Source: Montifringilla adamsi (lineage: Eukaryota; Chordata; Aves; Passeriformes; Passeridae). From it: a stretch of 64,000 nucleotides of DNA. Below the pieces are notes generated by a model. The model was not told the origin of the DNA. It saw nothing but the letters and a program-made list of their open reading frames with translations, and did not search any database. This document shows, one piece after another, positions 1 to 11,434 of this stretch (its first letter is position 1; each line of letters starts with the position of its first letter). A program made the position numbers and the translations under genes. The stretch is from assembly GCA_017590115.1 (NCBI GenBank), contig JAGGNK010012114.1:62001-126000 (forward strand). Reading direction: 5' to 3'.

Positions 1-2008
1 GGTGAAATCCAAGGTCTAAACCACATAAAACCATTTTCTGGGGGTAGTGAAGACAGGGGGTTAGTAAATTTAAATTGCTGCCCACACTTAAAGCTAGGTA
101 TCCAAAACATTGTTTGTGTATTTGGAAAATGTAAGACAAATCTTGAATTTTAAAATTTTGATAGCAGCTGTTTTTTAGACAAAATTATTCTGGATGTGTC
201 AAGCTGAGCTCTCACCAAAACAATGTAAGGAGGGAGTGTTAGCAGGACAGTGTTAAAATCAAGTGTTTGATCTGGCAACACATCTTCTCTACAGCTTAAA
301 CCAACTGACTTCATATGGGCTAGAGGAGTTTTGTCTGTGTAAAGCAGTGATGGGGAATCTGAAGATTAGCAGACAAAATTGATTTAATCGTATTTTATCA
401 CAGGTTTTTTTAATGGTTTTTCAAGAGACACAGAGTTATAACTCAGGAGAGCTAACTTCCACAATATTCACACTAAATTGTGCAGGAATGGAAGCTACTT
501 TTGCCAAAATCACAACAACATTTCCATAATTAAAAGCTGGATAGGTTCTTTTGCTGGAAAGTTCAAACTTTAAGAGACAAAAAGGAGTCCAATTTTTTTG
601 GATAAAAACTGCAAAGAGCAAAATCTTAAGAAAAATCTAAACATTACAAATTTAAATAAAACTGGATTTTCAAAAGCATACATTCAAAAGAAAGTTTTTT
701 TAAAAACATTTTTTTTTTTGGTGGTTTGATTTTTTCCCAAGTTTTATCAACTTTTTCAAGATTTTAATTCTCAGAAGAATATACAGGCAATTCAGCCTTG
801 CCAGGATTAGGATCAAGGCTGTCTTTTCCCCATTTGCCTCCAACCAGGAGCAGAGTATTCTACCCTGTGTTTAGTGTTATTAGCCATGAGAAGCACTGCT
901 TGTGTCTGCTCTGCAGATTGCTTGGTTTAAAAGAGGATGATGTAATGCAGCACAGGAACAAACAGCTACTTTCCCTGCAGTAATTTTACCCCTTCTGTGT
1001 GAAAGGACTACTTTCTAAGAGATAATCTGTCCTCATCACCACCAGCACTGCTTTATGCCTTTTTATTTTATTTGCCTTGATGTCCCACTGTAAAGGGTGG
1101 TTCAATTTCAGGACCGGGACCAGTCAGCTCTCAAAGTGACATCTCAGCTATTCAGGAAATGGATCCAGTTCAACATCTGGCTTTTATTTGAGAGTAGCTC
1201 TGTATCTGAATAGTGAGCTCAGAGAGTGGAGACAGCAGCAGGGCTTTGATCTGCCACTGCTTAATTTTGCTTGGATTACTGAGGTCACCATTAATGTCAG
1301 CAAGAATATGACAGCAGCCTTACTCTTAGGGCTTCCTGACTGAAATTCCTGTATCTTTACTGTTCTTATTGGCCACCAAACCATGGTAATGATGTATTTC
1401 TGGGGCTCATATGAACACTTGAAATAGTTCCCCTAAGAGCTGATGATGTGGTTAAATGGCTAAAATTTAGACTAGGAGCTATACTATCTTCTTCCATAGG
1501 CTTCGGTAGGCAGAGAGGTGAGGAGGTTGCTGGAACACCTGTCAGTGGGTGTGGGATCTGGCTTGTTTCTCACCCTGGTCCGGGTCTTCTTGATCCTGAT
1601 GAACACAAGTAAACCTCTCAAAACTGAGTGAATGAATGGTGCTTTGGGGCCAGTTCTTTAGCTGGAATAAACTGTCTGCTTTCAGCACTAGCAAGGAATT
1701 ACATCTGTGCTTAATACCTGTTGATGGTGAATATGGACAGCAAAAATGGTTTTCCCATAAGCCCTTTAAGCACTGCATTTTTTCCAGCATTCATGTAATT
1801 TAGTTATCTACTGCTGCTCAATCACATTTAGAGACTCTTGTCTTGTCTCAGAAAATTAAACTCTGGAGAGCTTTTTCTTCCTTGCTCAGTGGAAAGCAAA
1901 CTGATAACCCAATTCTTCTTATTATTACAGTAGTTTGGATATTTTTATTTACTTAAGTAGCTCTGAAACATGCATATGTAGAAAACCTGAAAGTTATCTG
2001 CTAGTCAC
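1..2008. other. Unique non-coding sequence, no gene seen
   Basis: AT-rich sequence with T- and A-rich tracts (for example around 700-740). Open frames in both directions are all under about 85 codons and show no recognisable domain. No CR1 or LTR signature was found. It is best read as intergenic or intronic DNA. Confidence 0.6.
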
Positions 2009-2034
2009 AAAAAAAAAAAAAAAAAAAAAAAAAA
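2009..2034 (+). repeat. Poly(A) tract left of the assembly gap
   Basis: An uninterrupted run of 26 A residues, followed by a short unique stretch and then the run of N. The position suggests the assembly broke near a homopolymer. CR1 elements do not end in poly(A), so this is not a CR1 tail. Confidence 0.9.
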
Positions 2035-2059
2035 TTGTTAAAAAAATAACCAACTTAGG

Positions 2060-3043
2060 NNNNNNNNNNNNNNNNNNNNNNNNNNNNNNNNNNNNNNNNN
2101 NNNNNNNNNNNNNNNNNNNNNNNNNNNNNNNNNNNNNNNNNNNNNNNNNNNNNNNNNNNNNNNNNNNNNNNNNNNNNNNNNNNNNNNNNNNNNNNNNNNN
2201 NNNNNNNNNNNNNNNNNNNNNNNNNNNNNNNNNNNNNNNNNNNNNNNNNNNNNNNNNNNNNNNNNNNNNNNNNNNNNNNNNNNNNNNNNNNNNNNNNNNN
2301 NNNNNNNNNNNNNNNNNNNNNNNNNNNNNNNNNNNNNNNNNNNNNNNNNNNNNNNNNNNNNNNNNNNNNNNNNNNNNNNNNNNNNNNNNNNNNNNNNNNN
2401 NNNNNNNNNNNNNNNNNNNNNNNNNNNNNNNNNNNNNNNNNNNNNNNNNNNNNNNNNNNNNNNNNNNNNNNNNNNNNNNNNNNNNNNNNNNNNNNNNNNN
2501 NNNNNNNNNNNNNNNNNNNNNNNNNNNNNNNNNNNNNNNNNNNNNNNNNNNNNNNNNNNNNNNNNNNNNNNNNNNNNNNNNNNNNNNNNNNNNNNNNNNN
2601 NNNNNNNNNNNNNNNNNNNNNNNNNNNNNNNNNNNNNNNNNNNNNNNNNNNNNNNNNNNNNNNNNNNNNNNNNNNNNNNNNNNNNNNNNNNNNNNNNNNN
2701 NNNNNNNNNNNNNNNNNNNNNNNNNNNNNNNNNNNNNNNNNNNNNNNNNNNNNNNNNNNNNNNNNNNNNNNNNNNNNNNNNNNNNNNNNNNNNNNNNNNN
2801 NNNNNNNNNNNNNNNNNNNNNNNNNNNNNNNNNNNNNNNNNNNNNNNNNNNNNNNNNNNNNNNNNNNNNNNNNNNNNNNNNNNNNNNNNNNNNNNNNNNN
2901 NNNNNNNNNNNNNNNNNNNNNNNNNNNNNNNNNNNNNNNNNNNNNNNNNNNNNNNNNNNNNNNNNNNNNNNNNNNNNNNNNNNNNNNNNNNNNNNNNNNN
3001 NNNNNNNNNNNNNNNNNNNNNNNNNNNNNNNNNNNNNNNNNNN
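2060..3043. other. Assembly gap (984 N)
   Basis: A continuous run of N, 984 positions long. Its content is unknown. Long frames that appear to read through it on both strands are artefacts of translating N as unknown residues. Confidence 0.99.
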
Positions 3044-3060
3044 AAAATTAATTTCTATAC

Positions 3061-3089
<29 letters not shown>
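3061..3089 (+). repeat. Poly(A) tract right of the assembly gap
   Basis: A run of 29 A residues starting 17 bases after the gap. It resembles the 26-A run on the other side, but the bases preceding the two runs differ. Confidence 0.9.
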
Positions 3090-3093
<4 letters not shown>

Positions 3094-3232
3094 GGTCAAA
3101 ATATAAACATGTATGCAATATACTTCTTTAATCATTGACCTGAGTGGTTCTAATTTAAAAATGGATGAGAAATGTCTATCTCAGGACAAAGAGATAGTCA
3201 AGGATGGTTGAGGCTGTTGGCACTACTGACGA

Positions 3233-3330
3233 CAGAACCACAGATTTATTTAGGCAAGAAAAGACCCTTCAAATCATCCAGTCCAACAGTAAACAGGATC
3301 TGGCCCAGACCTCTCAGTATCACAACACAA
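3233..3330 (-). mobile_element. CR1 LINE 3'-end fragment
   Basis: On the minus strand this is the 3' tail of a CR1 retrotransposon. The plus strand shows a 'cagaaccacagattta' start, then 'gaaaagacccttcaaatcat' and 'ccagtccaaca', matching the reverse complement of the CR1 3' end. Only about 100 bases remain, so it is a short 5'-truncated copy without coding content. Divergence is moderate. The downstream limit is approximate. Confidence 0.7.
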
Positions 3331-3339
3331 TCTCTGGCC

Positions 3340-6300
3340 ATAGAGGAACATTTCCTGGACTGCAAGGAAGAGAACGGGGCAATAGGCCGCCCTGAGAAGA
3401 TATTTGGACCATAACAAGTCTTATTCTGATGGTGCAATAGGGCCTGGAAGCTGAGCAGGACCACTGACTTCCACTGGGCGACAGCCAACAGCAGAGCAGA
3501 GAATGGAGAAGCAAAAGCAGCCACTTGGTTTTGGGAACTATCAGCAGTCTTCATGTGCAATCTTTCTTGTGTGGGCTGGAGGAGGGTGGATCCTTGCTTC
3601 CCTTTTTAGGTAGTGCTTCTGGGTGCAGATAGAGCCAGAGCCATCCTTTTTATACTGGGGTGTGATGCAATGCCAGCTGTTACTAAAAGCAAACACTGAG
3701 AGGCCAGGAAATTAATAGGTAAAGCATTACAAATTTAAACAGAGACTTCAAAAAAGCATTTTGCTTTTATTGAGTAGTTAAGAAAACATAAGTTTCGTCA
3801 CAGAATACATGGGACAATGGAAAGCAGGAAAGAATGGCTCATCAGATTACTAAGCTAAAGGAGAAAAAGGTTTTGGCAAAATTAATACATAATTATTTTT
3901 TTTATTTAGATTTATTTGAAGGGTTAACAAAAATATCTATCCCAGTGCTCAAGGCACTTTTGCCCAATATTAAGGCGAAAAGAAATAAACACAGCTGTCC
4001 TCCTTAAAACTAAAATAAACCCATTATCAGTGTCCTGTTCTAATACCAGCTTAAAGTTCAGCATCAACTTGAATGCTTTTATGGGTCTATGACAGAATTA
4101 GACTTCTGATTTTCTTGAATAATTCTTATCTATCTATTTTAAAACTCTCCTGCAGTCACAGTCTTTATATATAATTTAAAATATATATATTTGTTCATTA
4201 CTATATCAGGCCTCAGAGAAGGATTTCACAGTATATATTGCTTTTGGAATTGTTTTTACCTATTTTATTGACCTTTTTGTTTTTTTGTTTTTGTTTTTTT
4301 TTTGTTCACAAAGGGGATAATAAACATCCCATAGGTTGTTTCAACTTGCAACAAGCACATGTTTGTGAGTACACATTGCCCAGGAAAAACTTGTTCAGTC
4401 ACTTGCACCTAATCAAGAAACAGAACTAAATTTAACAAAACAAAATGGAGTAGAGAGCAAAGACATGTTGAGTCTTTCACTGGCAGGCAAACCAAAGAGA
4501 ACTTTGGAACAGTTTCAGAAACTTTCCATTAAGAAACAGCAGCAAGTACAGAAAGGTTGTTCACCAACATCTTTTAAAAGCATCACTGTAAAAATGGGTA
4601 GCCATCATAAATAATGGGGAAAGGTTTGCGCAAAAGGAAATTTAAGCAAAAATCTCACACCAAACTTTGCTGTGTGGAAACAGAGGCGAAACACAAGAAT
4701 ATCTCACTGTTGCAAACTCCCAGTTAACGTGATTTAGCAGCAGAGTAACTGTCTCACGGTGGCTGGGAGCTGCTGCCAGACATTCAGTACTGTATATTTT
4801 TTCTTCATGTTATTGAGAGGGAAAGGTTAGACAGAGACAGGGTTTATAAAAAGCAGACTTTGCTCCAAATATTTTGTTTAACCTTCATATAATATCCCCA
4901 GCTTCAGTGCAGAATCAAGGGCTGGGACAAGGACAACATAGGATGGATATTTGCATTTCATTTAGTACTTTAGTACATTTATTCTGGCATAATTAGGCAA
5001 CAAAAAAAGTTTTCATTTGGATGCAACACAGCAATAACCACTGCTTTATAAAGGCAGGCAATCAGTGTGGTATAAAAGAATATTCCAGGTTTTTCAGAGC
5101 TGAGGTGACATTGTTATATGTGACAGTTTTGTAGCTTGTCATATATAAGAAAAGGTATTTGGTTTTTCTCTTGCCTCACAGCCCATCATCATGCCACATC
5201 AACATGCTTTAGCACTTACGCAAGCAAAGCCACCATATAAGCATTAGTGAAAAACAGAGGGTATTTCTGACTCACACTGAAAATTTTCTGTGAAAAAATA
5301 ATTGAATTGACAGCAGCACTCCTATTTATTTTTTTTCTTGTGATCTTTGCCTGTCCAGAAATAGCTAATTTATAGTGCCCAGGTGAAAAAAGATTGCTAG
5401 TGTGTTATTTTTTCATGAAATTGGTATCATTGTAATATCTTGAGAATGAAGCAAATATTAAATTAGGGCAATGAATTTCCCTCCAGAGAAGGAAAATTTC
5501 TACTTATCCAGAAGCCAGTATCTTTGAGGCAGGGGAGACAAGAATGATTTGGGACAAAGGAAGGAGAGGGAAAAGTGAAGACAGGTCTCTGGCACTTCTT
5601 AGCAGAAAGAGGAAGGAGTTGTGCTTTGCTGCAATTCTTCACCTTTCGCCCCTTCCTTTTCATGCCCCTCCTGCAGCAAGTGAAAGCTGTGCCCTGTTTA
5701 TTTTTGCTGGTCTGATTTATAAGGAGGTGGCATAAAGATATGTTCAAGCCAGAAGGAAGGATTTGAGTCTTACATGCACTGAGAAACCATATATGGTAAA
5801 GGCTGAAGAATTTTTCAAGCCATTTTTAACGTCTAATTTGTTCTCATTAGCAGTAATAGTAGTTACCATCAGACTATATGTACACATAGTGTCACACTCG
5901 ATATGATATTGCATTTATATACAAATAGTATTAGACACATGCTTTTTACCACTAGGGTTTTGGGCATGAGGAAGCCCTTGGGCTGTGAGGTGTTTAAGAG
6001 GAAATGTAGCAGGTGAGAAGGGCACCGATGTGATATGAACCCACCACTGCAACACTGACGTGGTAACTTAGACTAAACACTCCGGAACAGAAAAGCAGAT
6101 TAAACTGACAGAGAGTCTTGAAATTATTTAACTTAGAGAAACATTTTCCATTTTGGGAACGAAGCTTTCTAGACTTGGCTGTAGCCTTTAAGTATAAGCT
6201 ATCTCAGAAGGTTTTTTTCCTCTCCAGTTTTTCATAGCAGCACTCACGTGCAGAGGCAGGGGGATGGAAGGGGTGGTGATTAAAGAAAAATTGCACTAAA

Positions 6301-9300
6301 CTTGCTCTTAGGAAGGAATTTGATTATGAAGTAATGAAATGAACATTACCTCTGGGTGATTTCCTGACAAGTTTTACAGGTTATCATTATTCCCTATGAA
6401 AACATTAGTGATTTTGTGCCTAACCTGCAATAGTTCCGTTTCTCCTGAAAGTGGGAGACACACTTGCATGCATTGCTCCTGCAACTTCATAAGCCTAGCA
6501 AACTTCAAATTCACAAGAAGCTGCCTGCATTTAATTTCTTTTTTTTTTAACCTCCCTGTGTTTGGTAGTAGGAGGAGGGGAATGCATTCCCAGGGGCATC
6601 TTCCAATGCAATAGATAAAAGCAGAAAAGGGAAAAAAATAAGATGGACTCTTCTTGTATTGTGAGTCTAGTGTTTTATGTTTTGCATGCATTGCATAGAC
6701 TTATTTCACCCCCAGCCTTCACATCACATCTCAGTTTACCTTCTACCTACAAAGCCCAAAAGATTGAAATTTTTAGTTCCCTTTATAACATTTCCTTCAT
6801 TGCTCACTGATTTCTTTCCCTGTGTGATGCTTCCATCTTTATTTTGGATGTTATTCACCAAATGAATCTGGCAATCATTAAAATCAGATATCCGTTGTTG
6901 TAGGACCTGCATAGTGTGTGGTGAGAATTGGCCTGCTTCAAGCTGCTTGCTACTGAGTGAGACAAGAGAAGACAGTATGAGGGGAAAAGACATCCTAGTG
7001 TGTTCAACTAAAAGTATACGATTGTTAAGAATATAGCTGAGGGTCATTTGGAAAATTATAGCAGAGCCAGGAACAGAATTCATGTTTCCTTATTCTTTAC
7101 TAAAAACCCATGCTTCCTTCTCCATGTTAGCAATTTTCCACAAGCTGTCTTGTAAAATGAAATGTGCAATTCAAAAATACTGTAGGAACTAGATGTTTAG
7201 AGAATGTCTCCGTGTGATTTTTTTTCATTAAATACAATAAGAAATATAAATTATACAGAGGTCAGTAACTTGTTTTTTGCAGGCCTCTTCTATAACATTG
7301 AAACCACTTCTTCAGTATCCAGTACTTAGAAAGACATAGTTATATGATTTTATACTTGGATCAGAGAACACCAATTTGTGATTTACTTCCAGAACACTTG
7401 AGTATCTTTCAAAATAGAATAGCTTAGTAATAGACCTTCTTTATAGCCACTCAGCATTTTCCACTTAAGAAAAAGAAAAATTACTGATTTGATAGTGAGC
7501 TATGAGGTTATTAATTTCAAAAGGCTGAGAAGTGATTATGCAGCAATTTTGACCTTTCCTGTCATTCAGAGGATTTGCAAATGGAGCTAATGCTTACTTG
7601 CTGGCAAAGCAAGGACCCACCTCACTACATGTTTAAAGAAAACAGTTACAGAATAAATATCAAGGATTTACACCAGACAGCCAATCTTCACCCAGCATCA
7701 TAACATAACTTGAGTTTCCTAAGGCTGACTGCTTTCTTGGTATACTGAGCTGACATTTACAGTTCCCACTCCAGTACAGAAGCCTGCATTTCCTGCTACA
7801 TTATCCTCCTGTACTCACATAATCTGGTAAACTTTGCTTTTGTTTAAAGGTAAAGGTCTTTACCTGATTTGAAGACGTGCTGGTCAAAGAAAGAACTAAC
7901 CTCGTCCCTCTCAACATGCTGTGCTAATTCACACTGATGCCTCGGGAATTGGTAAAAATTTATTGCCTACCTAGTTAGATCAGCTTGAGTTCTGGCAGGA
8001 GGGTAAATGCATATGTGTTTTTAATTAATCCCCTGCCTAAATCAAGGGAAAGGATATTGCATTTTTCAGCAGAATTGCTCCACGCAGTGCTGACTGCATA
8101 TATTTAACAATTCTTACTCATGTAACTGAGAAAAGCCACTGGAAGGCTTTCAAACCACATGAAGTTTTTGCCAGGCCCTGTTTGAACTCTCCTCCACCTG
8201 GTACAGGGCTGGGGATCTTGAGCTGGCAGCGCCAGCAGGAGTTCAATACCTGCAGTCCTGGTAGAAGAGGCTTGTCCAATGAGGAATTTGCATTCAGGGA
8301 GCATGTTCCCCTCAATATGACTCTGGTGAAATCTACGCCTGAACATTAAACATCATGAATAATCCCATCTCTTCTTGTCAAAGACATCAAACATATGCTG
8401 AATTTTCAAGTAAATCCTTGGTAGGAAATTTCAGATGGGTTACAGCATGTCATTGAAACGGTTACTAGGTAAGTTCATTGCTCAATGTTAGCAGAATGTT
8501 TACATTACTTTTTTCTTTTTTTAGGTCTGGGTTTGTAGTCTAGAGATCAGTAAACATGTTTGTCCTTCATTTCCCCTTTCTCCCCCTCCCCTTTTTATTT
8601 TGTTTTCCTGTCCTACGTAGTTTCTTTTGAAGGATTTGGTCACATTTTGGTTTCTCCAACTTCCTGATCTGTTTAGGAATCAAATGGCTCTTTAAACATA
8701 AAGCCTTTCAGGCCTTTTGATTTGGCTAACCACAGAGGTCAGGTTTTCATTTATAATTTAAATTATTCCAGATGCTAGCACAAATGAGAATTGCAAAGAG
8801 ATCAGTTTTGACAAGCTCTTTAATACAACATGTGAATACAATTTATAGTCAATCAGCTTTCCCAGGATAGCTTGGATTTTGGAGGTCAGAGCAGGTGAGA
8901 TATTTATTTCTTGGTTAAGACACTGAGAAGTGCTAAAGGCTGATTTTGCAGAGTCTTATAGCATGTAAATCTATAGATAGGAAGAGAAAGAAACATAGTC
9001 ATTAAACAAGCAACAGCCCCATAGGGATTATTTTCACAAGTTCCTCCACTGTTACAAAATAGATTTCCAGAAGAAGAATTAAAGGGAAGACAAATTTGCC
9101 AGACTTTGTGTAAAAAAAGTCTTTGAGAATAGGAAAGGTGCTCCCAAAGGACAATAGAGATGCTTGAAATACCTTTTGCCAGGCAAAGGTCAGACTGAAC
9201 TATGGAAGTTACTAAGTCTTCACAGTCTTTGCTTTATCATTTTACCTTTCCTGAACATTGGTAAATAATAGTTTCTGTAAAAGAAACAGTCCTCTCACCT

Positions 9301-9550
9301 CAGTCAGCACTCACTGGGTGAGCAAGACACAAACCAATGACTGACCAGACAGGCCATCTCCCTGGCATTGCCCCTATCCCTTGCAGGTGCTGGGACAGAT
9401 GCAACTGGAAAACAGTAATTTTTCTTTGTGGGGTTAACTCACTGATGCATCAACTCCTTGGACTGGGTAACTGCCCACTTATGTAGACTGATGAAAGATA
9501 CTGGGAGGAAAAACCTTATGTTCAAAGGTGCCCAAAGAAACACCTGGAAT
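3340..9550. other. Unique non-coding sequence, no gene seen
   Basis: About 6 kb with no recognised repeat apart from short T-rich tracts (4278-4302, 6539-6548) and a pyrimidine-rich stretch near 8573-8610. The open frames on either strand are at most about 115 codons and overlap one another without recognisable motifs. No exon could be supported. One imperfect hairpin is present at 5114-5148. Confidence 0.55.
5114..5148. repeat. Inverted repeat, 12-bp arms with one G:T pair
   Basis: Arms at 5114-5125 and 5137-5148 are complementary except for one position that would be a G:U wobble in RNA. They are separated by an 11-base loop. It is short and AT-rich, so it may be chance. Confidence 0.5.
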
Positions 9551-9556
9551 GTGAAT

Positions 9557-9694
9557 GCCCCTGGAAATGTTCAAGGCCAGTCTGGGTGGGGCTTTGAGCA
9601 ACTTGCACTAGTGGTGTTGCTGCCCATGGCAGGGGGGTTGAATGAGATGATCTTTAAGGTCTGTTCCAACCCAAACCATTCTGTGGCTCTGTAT
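9557..9694 (+). mobile_element. CR1 LINE 3' end
   Basis: A plus-strand CR1 3' terminus. It contains the conserved blocks 'ctggaaatgttcaaggccag', 'tgggtggggctttgagcaac', 'gctgcccatggcagggggg', 'gatgatctttaaggtctgtt' and 'ccaacccaaaccattctgtg', in the order seen in avian CR1 3' UTRs. Being 5'-truncated, it carries no reverse-transcriptase sequence. Frames that run across it are not genes. Confidence 0.93.
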
Positions 9695-9699
9695 GGAAA

Positions 9700-10855
9700 G
9701 ACAGTACAGCATGTGGCAGTAGCAGCTGGAGTTTAGACTGACTTTATGCCTGTGAAAGCAAATATATGGGTGGTGGTGTTTGACAGCACTGCTGCAGAGG
9801 GAAAAGCGTGTGTTAGATATCTCTCAATTTTCCAAAGCCTACATTTTATCAGTGTAGAAGTTGCTGCATAAGACATTTTTTCACAAACACAACTCTTTGT
9901 GGCAACTCTTGTTTGACCACAACTCTGAAGCAATTCTCTTCTCCTTCAGATCTTCCTCCTCCCCCTCCGCCCAACAGAAAAACCCCAAATATTCCTTGCA
10001 GGAAGTGAAGTTCAGTATAAACACAGAGATTAATAGCCAAGATGATGATGTGGTTAAATTAGAGGCAATGCAGACCCTGTGATGTTTCAATGTATTTTTC
10101 TGCCTTGTCTTCTGCTGTATTGTTTTGTCTCAAGCAAGGAAGTCTTTACAAGAAGTGAAGAGAGAAATTATTGTAGATTACAAGATTAAAAAAAAAAAAC
10201 TCAAACAAGTAAAAGAAAACTTTTGTGTTGTCATCAGCAGGATGATTACAAGAAGCTACACCTAGTGAGACAATTCTCCCTCCCCATACTTCAGTACTAT
10301 TTCTGAAGTTAGGAACACACAGAAAAGTATCTCTTTGCTCTTTGCCATAGCTGGCATATTTATTTAGAAAGTGACGTATACTTAAGGCCATCCACACTGT
10401 GCTACACCAAAGATCTAACTTGTTCCTTGTCCTGCTTCCAGCAGTCATTTTAAAGCAGATACCTGGGAAACAACATGTACAGGCCAAGAATATATGACAT
10501 TTCTCTTTAACACTGTGTCAGCACCCAGGTATTTCCACTTCAGGATAATTCCTGCATTTGTGTTTGTTTCTGTGTGTTTAGTTAACCTTAGTGGCCCTTG
10601 GGCCATGTAATGCTGCACTATGGCAGCATTCTTTGGCAAGGAGTTTAACAGATCAGTTGCCTGAATAATCATTTCACATTGTTTTCAACATTGTTCCCAC
10701 TCTTTGAATGTGAAGCCCCTTTGTTGTAGAACTGGATGGCAGTGAACTCAATCAATCCCTCACAGGTACTCAAAATTTCATAAATACATCCCTACAATAA
10801 CCCCTATACTTTTTTCTTTTGCAGGTTGAGGCATCCCCACCTACTAAACAGCTCC
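9700..10855. other. Unique non-coding sequence, no gene seen
   Basis: No repeat family or exon is recognised. An A-rich tract lies at about 10189-10199, and a pyrimidine-rich stretch at about 9944-9971. Confidence 0.5.
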
Positions 10856-10859
10856 CAGT

Positions 10860-11430
10860 ACAGAAACTATGTCTGGTATTTTAACATCTTTGAGTTATCC
10901 TGCCCCAACTCCTTTATATCTGCTCTGAAATTACAGTACTGAAATTACACACAGTATTCTAAGGATGAGGAAAACACAATTATTCAGTGGCACTGTGACC
11001 TCCTCTGGTTTGTTCTCTGCTCCTTTTACCTTGTTTTTTGGTTTTTTTTGGTTTTTTGTGGTTTTTTTGAATGCTATTTCACACTGACATGGCATTTTCT
11101 TGGCAGTATCAGTCAGAGGCCCAACACCTCTCTCTGAAGAAGTCATCATCCACTCATTGTCCGTTATTTTATGCAGAAAGCTCAGATATTTTCCCTTGTG
11201 GAACACCTTATGTAAGATTTCCCTACCCTGAATTTCATGTCAGTTTCTCACTCAATCACTCAGATATTTCTGCAGCTCTTCACACTTTTCTAGCTGCTAC
11301 CCTTAATGCCATCATCCTATAGCTCATCTCCTTTCCCAGGTTTTTTGTGAATACCCTGGGTAACACAGGTTCCTGCATGACTTCCAGCAGTTTGGCCTCC
11401 ATTTACTAGTTCTTCCCAGAAGTTTCTCTT
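10860..11430 (-). mobile_element. Ancient CR1/L3-like LINE copy
   Basis: A heavily diverged minus-strand element. On the plus strand the succession 'cacacagtattctaaggatg', 'cattttcttggcag', 'tgaatttcatgtcag', 'gcagctcttcacac' and 'gtgaataccctgggtaacac' follows, in order, the antisense layout of old CR1-type elements. There that order is tail of the open region, 'tttgaatttcatctgcc'-like block, 'agctcttcacagtc'-like block, then 'acccctgggggacacc'-like block. A T/G-rich expansion interrupts it at 11033-11068. Ends are approximate and the family assignment is from memory of the consensus. Confidence 0.6.
11033..11068 (+). repeat. T/G low-complexity tract
   Basis: Runs of six to eight T separated by GG or GTGG, probably a slippage expansion inside the old CR1 copy. 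Confidence 0.85.
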
Positions 11431-11434
11431 ACGA

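Noticed and set aside
1935..3131. Long open frames on both strands (398 and 374 codons) over the gap
   Set aside because: They consist almost wholly of N translated as unknown residues and are flanked by poly(A)-encoded lysine or phenylalanine runs.
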